Assembly (NCBI GenBank): GCA_030035585.1
Contig: CM057462.1
Coordinates: 60,608,734 to 60,672,733 of the forward strand
DNA: 64,000 nt
Direction: 5' to 3'
Source: Dugong dugon
Lineage: Eukaryota > Chordata > Mammalia > Sirenia > Dugongidae
Below the pieces are notes generated by a model. It did not search any database, was not told where the DNA came from, and saw only the letters and a list, made by a program, of their open reading frames with translations. The translations under genes were made by a program, and so were the position numbers. Shown piece after piece: positions 53,838 to 64,000 of this stretch. Every line of letters begins with the position of its first letter. The first letter of the stretch is position 1.

Positions 53838-53939
53838 AGGCAGAACGCTGTTACCTCACTGGATAGAAGAAAGCTTTTCAAGCCCTAGGAGCTGTGCCAC
53901 CCGAATCCAGAGGGAGCAGGGAGGAGGGAGGTGGGGTAG
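53838..53939 (+). other. AGO1: AGO1x readthrough extension frame, interrupted at codon 17
   Basis: Mammalian AGO1 makes a longer isoform, Ago1x, by reading through the TGA into a 33-codon extension (published; cited from memory). Here the same frame runs 16 sense codons (53838-53885), meets TAG at 53886-53888, then continues 16 more sense codons to a second TAG at 53937-53939. 16+1+16 equals 33, so the old frame is kept apart from one nonsense codon (CCC TAG GAG, probably from CCC CAG GAG). Any readthrough product here should carry only a 16-residue tail. Confidence 0.7.
53852..53858 (+). promoter_or_regulatory. let-7 seed match just after the AGO1 stop
   Basis: TACCTCA pairs with let-7 seed positions 2-7 and ends in A opposite position 1. 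It lies 14 nt past the TGA. A let-7a site downstream of the AGO1 stop is reported to promote readthrough, and this is probably that site. It also lies inside the extension frame. Confidence 0.55.
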
Positions 53940-54840
53940 GAAGGAATGTAGAAGGCCTTGTTTCCTTCTATAGAGTGTGTGGAAGGGTGGGGAACAGGGC
54001 CGGCAAGCCAGACCACCAGCCAGAAATCTGATATCCACCTCATGTCCCCCACCGTTCACCCCATCTTGTCACATCTGGCCCTGACTCCACTGGACCAAGA
54101 GGGGCAGCACCAGTGCCCACCATACACACAGGTGTTTCATGTGACTCACAGTGCTAAAGACTCATGCCTGACAGCTTGGTAAGGTCGGCTCTTCAGCCCT
54201 GCGATCAAAAGCTGGTAGGTTTGGGTTTGATACTTTAGATGGGAAAGTGAGGGGCTTGGGAAAGTGGGTGGGAGGAGGGAAGGAATTTTTTAGGAGCCTT
54301 AATCAGAAAAGGTCTAGATTTGTTTAAGGAAAAAAAAAAAAAAAGAAAGAAAGCAGACCCAGATCAATATTTTAGGATACTAGATGTTTTAATGGGTTCA
54401 GAATCCAATTTGTAGGAAGATTTTTACTGCTAATGGTTTTGGTTGCTCCTCCCCCAGCTGCCATCCCCTTGCCCTTATTCCTATCTTTCCACCCTTTCTA
54501 TCCCACCTTACACCTCCTCCCTGACAGACATCCAGCCCCTAATAAGACTTAAGGCACTATGGCACTTAGCTCTGAAGTGACACGACCCTGTCTTCCTTCC
54601 GCCTGCTGGTGGGTAACCAGTGCCTTCCCTGTAACGGTAATGCTGCAGAACTGCAACGTTTTGTACCTTTCTTTTGGGGGATAGGGTAGGGGTGGGAGAG
54701 GAGGTAGGTGGGGAAGAAATATCCCTAACTTGAGCCTCCTGCCAGAATGCCAGCTATTTTGCATTTGAAGGAATTGACTTCCACATTCATTAAGCTTTTA
54801 AAAAGATCACAACCTCAAGATGGTTAAAATCCATTGATAT

Positions 54841-54849
54841 TTGCACTTT
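54841..54849 (+). promoter_or_regulatory. Overlapping miR-130/301 and miR-17/93 family seed matches
   Basis: TTGCACTTT contains TTGCACT (match to miR-130/301/454 seed) and GCACTTT (match to miR-17/20/93/106 seed) in 9 nt of the AGO1 3' UTR. Seed matches alone occur often by chance; conservation was not checked. Confidence 0.35.
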
Positions 54850-57800
54850 CAGACATGACAGGTTTCAGAGCTGCTGAGATGACTGGCCCCCGGCCTTTCC
54901 ATTTATGTCTCTTTCTTTCCCTATCCCCCCCACTTCCCACCCTGGCCGGGTCTGGAGTTACTTTCATAGCATATCTCTCTCGGCTTCTTTTTTTTCTGAT
55001 GGTCACGTCTCTTATGTTTCAATATTTCTTAACTAGGGTATTTTACAACAAAGATCCTTAGGCTTAAGATAAGAAAAAAGAAAACTAAATGTTATTTTTA
55101 TATCATAACTTGAGTCTATTGCCAAAATCTGGAAATCCCTCCCATGCCCACTGAGTTTACATCCCAGAAACACTGAGCCATCAGAAGGAACTGTGTACCT
55201 GACTTATTCTCTGGCCTGGCTAGGTAGGGGGTGGTTTTCTCCCCAAGGTGGGGCTCAGGCTCCATCCTTCCTCTGTGCAGATGATACCCTTTTTCTTGCT
55301 GCGGGCTCCCGCCTCGGCACTGTTCTACACTCTTTCATGCAAGTGCATCCCTTCCTTTCGACTGTCCTCTGATACGCTCATCTCTGATTCCAGTGTGTCC
55401 TATGGATGCACTGGGAGATTTTGCTGCTCCTATGGCTTCTGTTTACACAAATGAATTTTTCTTGGTTTCCCACTAGGGCATGTGAGTGGGTGGCATGATG
55501 TGTTGTATTTTTTTAATAGTCTCCCTGGGCAGAGATGGGGCTTGGCTCTTTTACAAGACTGTAATGGTAGGGGGTTCTAGCTTGGTGCCTGTTGGCCTAG
55601 AGGCAAGCCCCCCTCTTTCCTTGACTGTTCATTTTTACTACCCCACTGCCTGGGATAGGGAGTGGCAGCTACAATTTGGATATTTCTCTTTTTGAGGAGC
55701 CTGGGCTTGGGTTTGCCCCAGTCTGGTGATGAAGCCATGACACTTTAGACCTAGCCCAGGCTTGGAGGCCAGCTGGAGGAAGACTGGTTTGAATCCTGGC
55801 CTGTGCTGTTCGAGCTACCCTTTCCCATCCCCAGCAGCCCTTGTACAGACCCAGATTTGCTATGCAAAATAGTCTATCCCAGATTCTGTTCTGGATGGCT
55901 ACATTGTTCAGCGACTTCACAAAACGTAGCACAAACATTCATTATGAAGAAGGCATCAGGACTGTTGAGCAACTCCTCCTTTACTTCTTTCCTGCTGGCT
56001 ACAACATGGGCTGCCCCATAGGCACAAGCCCAGCTGAAGAACAGAATGGAAGGCTCTGGGAGGAGGCAGCTCACTGGAGAGCCTCCATTCCTTACACAAG
56101 TGCCTAAAGAGAGTGATGCCAACACTCCATCTGCCCTGTCCTTCGCCTTCATATCCTGTCTATATCATGTTCAGTCACCCTTTGAGGGAGGGGAGCTCTC
56201 CTAGGAGAATGGGCTCTGCATGTTCTCTTGGGTGCATTTTGAGGCTGGGATCAGGGCACTGTCCTGGAGGGTCCAGTCATTTACCAGCATTTGCAAATGT
56301 CCGTAGGGAGCAGGTGGCAGCCACCTAGTCCCAGCAACAAGTTTGTGTTCTCTCCTTTTCTCTCTGCCTCGCCCTCTCCAGTCAGGTTTTGAACTGGGGC
56401 TTGAAATGCTTCTTTAGCCCTTTTGGCATTGCACATGCCATTCAAGAAATAATAGCAAGAGGAGCAGCTTGGGCCATGGTGAGAAAATGACTTCTTGCTT
56501 GCATTTTTTTTAATATTTGAGACTTGAAAAATACCCTTGACCTTGAGGATTATTCTTGTTTGAAAGGTGTTGCACACAGGTTGAGAAGTGGTGTTGGCAG
56601 CAAGCTTTGACTTGCTTAAATTTGGTTTAAGCAGTGCTTCTTACCCAAGCTCTGAGGAGACTCTGGGGTGGGGGGACCTCAGCCTCATGCTTTTAGACAG
56701 GTTTTTTTGCTTCCTTCATTTCACTATTTTGCCTTCCTTTTCCTCTCCACTCTTCTCTTGACTTCCTTTTCCTGATTCATTCAGCTATCTTGCCGGCCTG
56801 CCTGCCTGCCTATGTGACGATGAATTCTCTGCATGGCTGCAATGATCCCACCATTTACTGGCAAGATCATCTTAGCTTCTTGGCTACAGAAGACCAAGAA
56901 CTTATTCCCCAAGCCTAGTGTCCTACCTGGGCTGGGCAGCCCTCAGGCTTATACTAGAGCAACAGGCTTGCCCAACTGCCATGAAATCAAGAGGGCTTCT
57001 GGCAGCTTTCACACCTGTCCACTCCTTGGGGCTGGTTTATCCTCATTACTTTTTCTAGATCTGACTCTTTTTCTCTGTACCTGGGGCCTCCCTTTTCTGA
57101 GGATGTCCTAGGGTTGAGCTACTCGGGTATCCAGGATTGGAGAGGTTGGATTGGCTGTGGGGGAAGAAGAGAGTGATGAGAAGAGAAGGGAGAGAATTTG
57201 GATAAAATGTGGAAAAGGAGAGCTCTACTCTTTTATCCTTCTTACAGGCCGGCGGGTCACATTAGGGATTGAGGTGCTATCGCTGGCCTCTGGGGATAAG
57301 CCCGGGGCTGTTGTTGCTGGGAACTTAAAGCTTAGGATAAATTCTTCAATTTAGGCTGAAGAGTAAGATACTTAGAAGCATGAAATCTCCCTTAAAAAGT
57401 TCCTGGTTCCCACCTACTACATAGCTCCTCTGTTGGCCTCTGCTTTGGCTAAGCAACAGTGTTCTTGGATAGTTTTATTTTTCTGTCTAGAATTCTGTGA
57501 ATGAAGCCAGCACCCAAGATGGGCAGCCAGGGAGTTTCTCTAACTCTTTTGTTGGCCCATGTGATATCTGCAAGGCTAGTGGAACAATGGTCTAGACCTG
57601 GCACCATGTGGAACGAAGAAGGATGGAAGTTCCTTCCCCATTAGGGTAGAAAAGTTAACTCAGTCTAGTCAAAAGGCAGTTTTGGGAACTGCATCAGAGG
57701 GAAGTTATTTTTATTTATTTACTGGGCTTAGGCCACCAATTCAGGATGGTAGCTGGGATGCCTTCCTTAAAGTTTGATCATGGCAGGGATATGCAGGGCA

Positions 57801-58476
57801 GTAGTTCATATTTGGCCTTCTAAGCAGATTAGGGAAAAGAGCTTCTGTGGTTTTCTCTTTCCCCCCACTTATTAGGACTTGCCTTCTCCCTGGGCAGGGA
57901 GAGAGGGTGGGTTGGTGCTTTCCCCTTACTCTATTCCTACTGACTTAGAACCTCTGGCTGCTGCTTGGGAGCCCAAGAAAGGGAGTGGAGGGAATGGGCT
58001 TTAAAAAAAAAAAAAAAAAAAACCACAATAGAATGAGGGTGGGAAGGATGATTTCCTTCTTTTAAAAAGGAAATAGGAAACCCTTAAAGGATTGTGCAAG
58101 TAAAGACAATGTGTCAAACGCACTGAGTCCCCTGGTGTAGTAGCAATAAGGAAAAATGAAAAGACTTTCATGTGCACACAGTCCAACCTGATTGGTGTGT
58201 GTGAAGTTGCACTTAGCAGTCATGTGGTGGGCATGTGTGACTACTCTGGGTTTCACTTTAGTTTCTAAACTTTTTATCCCTCTCAAGTCCAGCATGGATG
58301 GGGAGATGTCCCTGGAGCCCCAAAGCTGTGTACTTGTTTGCATTTGTTTCCCTTTGAGACGTGTTTGTGTCCTGCTTTGAGCTGTACCTTGTCCAGTCCG
58401 TTGTGAAATTACCCCAGCAGCTGTAATGTACAGTTCCTTCTGAAGCAAGCAACAGCAGCAGCACAATTCTGTGTTT

Positions 58477-58520
58477 TATAAAGACAACGGTGGCTTCTAT
58501 TTCTAAAGTGCGGTCTCTCT
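58477..58520 (+). terminator. Probable AGO1 polyadenylation site
   Basis: TATAAA, a known variant of the poly(A) hexamer, is at 58477-58482. About 20 nt later comes CTATTTCTAAAG (likely cleavage near 58502), then a GTGCGGTCTC stretch and a run of T, matching the usual downstream G/U- and U-rich element. I saw no better-placed AATAAA in the unique sequence after the stop; the next AATAAA (about 59672) lies beyond an AfroSINE. Confidence 0.5.
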
Positions 58521-61138
58521 TTTTTTTTTTTTTCCTATCAGCAAAGCAGAACTGTTGGGATTAGTTACATTTCTGATAAGTTTTAGGTTAGAATAGTAGA
58601 TTGTTATTAAGAGCAGAACCATCACATCTAAAGGAGGAAAGTATGGATAAAACAAATTTCAGAGTACTGAAGCCGCAGCTGTTCAGCTGGTTTGTATGCA
58701 GTCATACTTCACAGGGCCTCCATTATTCTTCACTCAACAAACATGCAAAACACTATGTCTAGTGGTATTGTGGAGAAGGAGGGGGCAGGCACAATTCAAA
58801 AATGAGGAAAACTGTGTCTCCTTAAGGAGCTTAAAGTCTGGTGGGGGATATTAGTAGCCAAATAGTCCCCTGGTAAAGGAGAGAGATGATGAAGGCCTGG
58901 AACAAGGCAATAGCAATGAGGATGGAGAGGAAAGGGCAGATTTGAGAGATACTGAGGAGAGCTAATTAACAGGAATGAATAGCTGATGGGAGCGAGAGGA
59001 GTATGGGCTAAAGACCAGGTTTCTGCTTTAGTTAAAGATTTGGGAGTCATACTCATACATATGGTAGTTAAAGCCATAGGAACCCTGGTACTGCAGTGGT
59101 TCAGCCATCAGCTACTTACTGAAAAGTTGGCGGTTCTAACCCACCCAGCAGTTCTACTCTGTCACATGGGGTCGCTATGAGTCGAAATAGACTCAGTGGC
59201 ACCCAACAACAACAGTAAAGCCATAGGGATGAAGAAGATGGCTTAGATAAAGAATAGAACAAGAGAAGCATAGTGTACAACTCTAGGAAACACTAACATT
59301 TAAGAGATGGAGAGAGGAGGCAGAACTTGAGGTGACAGTCCCATCACTACTATATAACTTGTATTTTTGTTGGCTAATTTAATGAGATGGGAGAAAAATT
59401 AGGAGAGTGGAATAGGGTCCAAGAAGGGAGTGATTAACAGCATAAACTGCTGCAGAGAGGAGGAGGTATTATTTTATCTACTCAGTTTAGCATCCTACAC
59501 TTCATCTTCTCTGGAATCTTCTAACTACGTGGCTTCCCTTCTCCAGTGTTTTTGAAAACGAGCGTTGGAAAAACCTAGTTTAAATAAGGGCAAGACTCTT
59601 AACTTCTAAGTTGTTTACCACAATCACCACCACCCCAACTGCCTCCTGTCCTCAGGAGGTACTTGTAAAAGAATAAAATAAACAAAACCTAATTTTGTTC
59701 CTAACCAGAGTCATGGATGGTGTTCCAGTGCACTCTATAGCACTTAGCAGATTGCTCTATTTACATGACTATCTCTGGGGAGCTTGTGTACTCTTATAGC
59801 AAAAAAATACATTTTATATTTATTTTTGTCATCTTAGGGCTGTAGCATATACCAAGGGGTCAATATTTGTGAATAGAATTGAGATGAGCTAGAAATCTAT
59901 GGTTCATGAATAACAGATGAGGGAATCAAGAAGTGATATTGAGTGCACAGGATGGACTTGGCATTCTCTGAATCTACAGGTAAGCAGAAACTTACCCAGA
60001 TTGCGGTTATCTTTTCCCACTCTCACCCCAACTTGGAGGCTCCATACTTTTGTACCTGGAGCTGGTGGTAGAATTCTAAGTTCTGACATTCCTCCCTGGT
60101 ACTGCTAGAGTACTGTCATTTCTGTGCATTGAGGGAAGGTGGTTCAGAGCAGGATTGTGGCAGAGGTCCCAGTGAGAAATCTTCAGTGGCAGCCAGTGTG
60201 TGGTGTGTACATGGGTCTAGCATTCCTCTGGAGGCCAGGTTTTGACTTTTCAAATGCATAGCTAACCTATGGCTACCACCTGCAGATTCCCATGGGAGAG
60301 AAGCTTTATAAAAGGCCAGCCATGTCCATGCTCCTTTTCAGCACTAAGGGTTAGGGAGACTACCTGAACTTGAAGAACAAATTGGAACATGGAGGAGATT
60401 TTTCCCAACTCAAGTAAGATTTAAAAGACACCTATGAGCCTGAGGGAAGCAGAAGTGAAGTTTAGCAGAGGGAATGCGAGGATGACCATTAGGGGAAATT
60501 TTGCTATAAACTTCCGTTTTAGAAATGATTGAGTCTGGAAGAGCTTCAGGGTTTGGCCATTGGTTGCTGTCCAGGAGCCCAGGGCCTGCATTGTCTGGGC
60601 CTGAAGCCCAAAGATTTGAGTTCAGGCTTCTCCTAGTACTTCTGGATGTCCCTTTTCAGCATTGGTTGAGCAGCCTTCCCTCTGCTCTATCAATTGGCAA
60701 TATATACTGTAGCACATTCTTGTCTAGCCGATGCTTTGTGGCAGAGTGAAGCTGATATTTGTTGGGTATATCTTGGCTTAGCAGACCCAGAATCTCATGG
60801 CACAACTTGGTGGCTAAAAGAAAGGGTTGTGTAGTACAAGGAGAAGATTAGTTTCAAGTTCTGAGCCTGGGCCGTCCCAAGGCTACTGTCTGCTACTGGA
60901 ATGGAAAGTAGCATTGAATTGGAAAGTTAGCTCTTCCATTCTATTTCTAGCTTTCAGCTATTCCTCTGGCTATGGGCCAAGGAGTCCTAGCAGGCGTAAA
61001 AGGTACACAGAGCATGACAGAACTCCTTCAAAGCAGCTCTCAAGGAGAGGAAGCTAGAAAAGTAGACTTGCTGATGCATAGGGTGCAATCAGAAGTTCTC
61101 CACTTATGCACCATAACTGCTTTCTTCAGGGCACCATG
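58503..61138. other. Intergenic region downstream of AGO1
   Basis: Apart from the SINE at 59081 and ancient-repeat sequence at about 58730-58990, I see no coding exon, CpG island or RNA gene. AATAAA-containing 59671-59690 could be a minor distal poly(A) signal. Confidence 0.5.
59081..59215 (+). mobile_element. AfroSINE downstream of AGO1, with target duplication
   Basis: Internally shortened copy ending 'cacccaacaacaacag'. TAAAGCCATAGG occurs at 59069-59080 and 59216-59227, a perfect 12-bp target duplication. Confidence 0.9.
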
Positions 61139-61542
61139 TGTTATGGATTATGTCCCCCCAAAAGATGTGCTGTAAATCCCAACCTCTGCCTGTGGTTATA
61201 ATCCCATTTGGGAATGGTTGTGTTTGTTATGTTAATGAGGCAGGATTAATATAAAGTGTATCTTGAGTCAGTCTATCTTGAGGATATAAAAGAAATTAAA
61301 CAATTGAACAGAGCAGAGATGGGGTAAGATAGATGCCCAGACACATGGAGATCTTCAAGGAACCAGGAAGCAGAAGCTGAAGAGAAGGACCTTTCTCCAG
61401 AGCCAACAGAGAGATAAAGCCTTCTTCTAGAACCAGCACCCTGAATTCAGACTTCTAGTCTCCTAAACTGTGAGAAAATAAATTTGTTAAAGCCATCCAC
61501 TTAGGGTATTTCTGTTACAGCAACACTAGGTAACTTAAGACA
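61139..61542 (+). repeat. 5' LTR of the MaLR element
   Basis: Starts TGTTATGG, ends CTTAAGACA, and has an AATAAA signal before 'tttgttaaagccatccactt'. Confidence 0.85.
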
Positions 61543-62738
61543 GAATTTGGTACCAGGAGTGGGGTGCTGTTCTAACAGATACCTGAAACGTGGAAGCAGT
61601 TTTGGAATTGGGAAATGGGTAGAGGCTGGAAGAGTTTTAAGGTGCCTAATAGTAAAAGCCTAGATTGCCTTGAAGACATGGTTGGTAGAATTGTGGACAT
61701 CAAAGGCAATTGTGGTGAGGGCTCAGAAGGAAATGAGGAGAGCTGTAGAGAAAGTCTCTATCATCTTGGAGAATACATATGGCACCAGCAACAGAGTGTT
61801 GCTAGAAATGTGGACATTAAATGTGCTTCTTATGTGGCTTTAAATGAAAATGATAAACATGATTGAACAATGGAGGAAGAGCGATGATTTTTATACAGTG
61901 GCAAAGAACTTGTTTGAATAGTGTCCGAATGTTTGGTGGAAGGTAGGATTTGTAAATGATGAACTTGGATATCTGGCTTATGAGACTTCTAAGCAAGATA
62001 TTAAAGGGGCCACGTGGTTTTTCCTTGCCGCTTCCAGTAAAATGTGAGAGGAAAGAGATGGACTTAAAAATGAACTCTGCAGAATGAAAACAGAACTTAA
62101 AGATTTGGAAAATTGTGTTGTACAAGCTAAGGACATGTGTCCTAGGATGCTCACCAAGGATGTGGCTACGCAATCTTTTGTTAAAGAGATTAAGCTTGTG
62201 ACTGATGGATCTAACCAGCTACCACAGCAGAAAACCCATCAGCTTAGATTGAAAGGGGACAGAGAAAGAACGAAAGGAAAAAATGCTGCCTGCCTCTTGG
62301 AATTCTACAGGAGAGAAACAGGCCAAAAGATCTACATCTGTTGTCCTCCAGGAAAAGAAAAGGACCGTCCCTAAGTAGCTCAGACATCAGCAGAACTGTT
62401 GGAAGGAGCATGAGAAGCAGGGCCTTCTTGGTTTCATAGGGTGAGGCCATAGTCTCCTGGACCTCAAAGGGTGGGGCTACAGCCTCCTTGGTTTCAGAGT
62501 CGATCTTCACCAGCTCAGTTCTGGAGTGTGGGGCTGCCATTAAGATTTCCAGGTTCACAGATGAAGAGGAATTTTGCCCCAGCATGGAATATGCCTAAAG
62601 TCTCACCCATCTTTGATTTAGATGATTCAGAAGATGATATGTTTGGACTTGAAGTTGATTTAAGACTTTTGTGATGATGTGATGGGGTGAATGTGTTCTG
62701 TGGCAAGGACATGAATTTTGAGGGGCCAAGTGGTAGAA
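61543..62738 (+). repeat. MaLR internal region
   Basis: 1,196 bp. Frames of 83 and 96 codons (61615-61866, 62084-62374) are remnants without a recognisable domain; no retroviral protease or polymerase motif is visible. Confidence 0.75.
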
Positions 62739-63140
62739 TGTTATGAATTAAATTATGTCCCCCCAAAATATGTGTTGTAAATCCTAACCTCTATGCCTGT
62801 GGTTATAATCCTATTTTGGAATGGATTGTTTTTGTTATTTTAATGAGGAAGGATTAATGAGTCAATCTCTTCTGAGACAAAAGAGACTAAACAAGCGAGC
62901 AGAGCAGAGATGGGGTAAGATACATGCCAAGACACATGGAAATCTCCAAAGAACCAGGAAGCAAAAACTGAAGAGACAAGGACCTTCCTCCAGAGCCAAC
63001 ACAGAGAGAAAGCCTTCACCTAGAGCTGGTGCTCTGAATTCAGATTTCTAGCCTTCTAAGCTGTGAGGAAATAAATTTCTGTTTATTAAAGCCATCCACT
63101 TGTGACATTTCTGTTATAGCAGCACTAGATAACTAAGACA
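62739..63140 (+). repeat. 3' LTR of the MaLR element
   Basis: Starts TGTTATGAATT, ends ACTAAGACA. Similar to the 5' LTR along its length but visibly diverged, so the insertion is old. Confidence 0.85.
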
Positions 63141-63145
63141 CCATG

Positions 63146-64000
63146 TCAAGGTCTTTTAGGCCACTGTAGCTTATGCTGCGTTAACACACTGTCCCGCTTT
63201 TGTTTTGGACTGCAGCAGCTTCACCACCATGCACTTGGCAATGTTTTGGGGGGACAAAGTAATATAGAGGGACCTTTCTATGAAGCCCTCAGTCCCTCTC
63301 CCCCCACCTTCCGAAGACAGGGAACCTTTCTGTTAAAAGAGGCAGTGGGAGCCCCCAGCCAGGTTTTTGGAAAAGGACTATTGACTCTTAATGGGAATGA
63401 ACTGGAAAAGAGGAGCTTGGGTACCTGAAGTACCTAAATGTTTTGTACAGTTTGTTGTCTTATTTAATTGCATTGTCATGGCACAGTTTATTGGTTACTT
63501 TGTCTTAAATTGCATATAACAAAATCTCAATTTAACTGGTTTAAATAAGGAAACTACCATTTTGTATAAGAAGTCCTGATTTAAGATGGCTACCACATTG
63601 GTTAATTAATTGGTTCAATTATAACATCAATGAACCAGATTCTTGAAATTGTTTTGCTCCGCCATCCTCTGTGTTGACTTATCCTTGTACTAGTTCAACT
63701 CATCCCTAGATGGCTGCCATAATTCTAGACTGGAAAGGCTGAGAGAACGATGTCTAGCAGAAGAGGCACTAATTTTTCCTACTGTCTCATTTAAAAGCAG
63801 GGTAACCTTTACTAAGAAGCCCCAGCAGATCTGACCATATGTCTCATTTGCTAGAAATTGGTCATCTGTCTACTCCTGTCAATGGCAAAGACCATCATGA
63901 GTAGCTTAATCAGGAGTTTCCCCCCGAGTCATGTGCACTAGAAAGTCTAGTCTACTAGCAAAAAATCAGGCAATAAGGGCTGTGTCTGTTCTAGGTAGGT
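63146..64000. other. No recognised feature at the right edge
   Basis: Unique-looking sequence. No AGO3 first exon, which should open with a GC-rich promoter, is visible before the window ends. Confidence 0.6.

Larger units (their letters stand above)
53838..58502 (+). other. AGO1: AGO1 3' untranslated region (about 4.7 kb)
   Basis: Mostly unique sequence with no recognised SINE or LINE copy, unlike both flanks, which fits a conserved 3' UTR. It ends at a poly(A)-site-like arrangement near 58.5 kb. A length of about 4.7 kb agrees with my recollection of the main human AGO1 mRNA. Visible elements: a let-7 match at 53852, overlapping miR-130/miR-17-type seed matches at 54841-54849, A-runs at about 54330-54344 and 57999-58021, and a T-rich tract after the end. 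The 3' boundary is inferred. Confidence 0.65.
61139..63140 (+). mobile_element. Complete MaLR-type endogenous retroelement (LTR-internal-LTR)
   Basis: Two LTRs of 404 and 402 bp frame a 1.2 kb interior, with CCATG on both sides (61134-61138 and 63141-63145), the 5-bp duplication typical of the ERVL/MaLR group. The interior opens with 'ggtaccaggagtggggtgct', a MaLR internal phrase. There is no gag, pol or env frame of useful length, as is normal for these non-autonomous elements. Confidence 0.85.

Noticed and set aside
59672-59690. AATAAAATAAA as the main AGO1 poly(A) signal
   Set aside because: It lies beyond an AfroSINE insertion and over 1 kb after a better-formed site at 58477-58520. Kept only as a possible minor distal site.
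62084-62374. 96-codon frame in the MaLR interior as a retroviral gene
   Set aside because: No gag, protease or polymerase motif. MaLR interiors lack pol, and the frame is flanked by stops.

Overview
This window is mammalian nuclear DNA, most likely from an afrotherian and probably an elephant or close relative. The evidence is the repeat content. There are many tRNA-derived SINEs whose right end reads 'gggtcgctatgagtcg…' and which match AfroSINE. There are several decayed RTE/BovB-class LINEs ending in 'caacaacaac', and L1 3'-end sequences I associate with elephant DNA. The species call is inference; the mammalian call is secure.

The only protein-coding gene is AGO1 (Argonaute 1, EIF2C1) on the plus strand. 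All 19 coding exons can be placed from ATG 22730 to TGA 53835-53837. They splice with GT-AG borders and consistent phase to 2,574 nt, or 857 residues, the length I recall for human AGO1. The N, PAZ, MID and PIWI regions are intact. The catalytic tetrad reads D595, E635, D667, R805; arginine replaces the histidine of slicing AGO2, as expected for AGO1. A CpG-rich promoter lies at about 22.3-22.75 kb. The 3' UTR runs to a probable poly(A) site near 58.5 kb. In mammals AGO4 lies upstream and AGO3 downstream; neither enters this window.

Layout: 1-5.5 kb is a nest of retroelements, namely an RTE carrying three later insertions with perfect target-site duplications, and an L1 carrying an RPLP2 processed pseudogene. 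5.5-22.2 kb is intergenic, with MIR, L2, MER5-like, LTR, RTE and SINE copies, a 100-bp tandem repeat at 9.5 kb and a small retrocopy at 19.4 kb. 22.3-58.5 kb is AGO1; its large introns 1, 2, 8, 11 and 12 hold most of the intragenic repeats. 58.5-64 kb is intergenic and holds a complete MaLR-type provirus with two LTRs and a 5-bp target duplication.

Points of greatest interest: the AGO1x stop-codon readthrough extension, which would be 33 codons in this frame, is cut to 16 by an in-frame TAG while the let-7 site beside the stop is kept; a strongly overlapping second reading frame starts 5 nt before the AGO1 ATG; intron 9 contains a possible 57-nt in-frame cassette exon; and two abutting SINE fragments in intron 12 would fold into a 32-bp RNA hairpin. 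No CRISPR array, operon or other prokaryotic feature is present, and I found no wholly new gene system.
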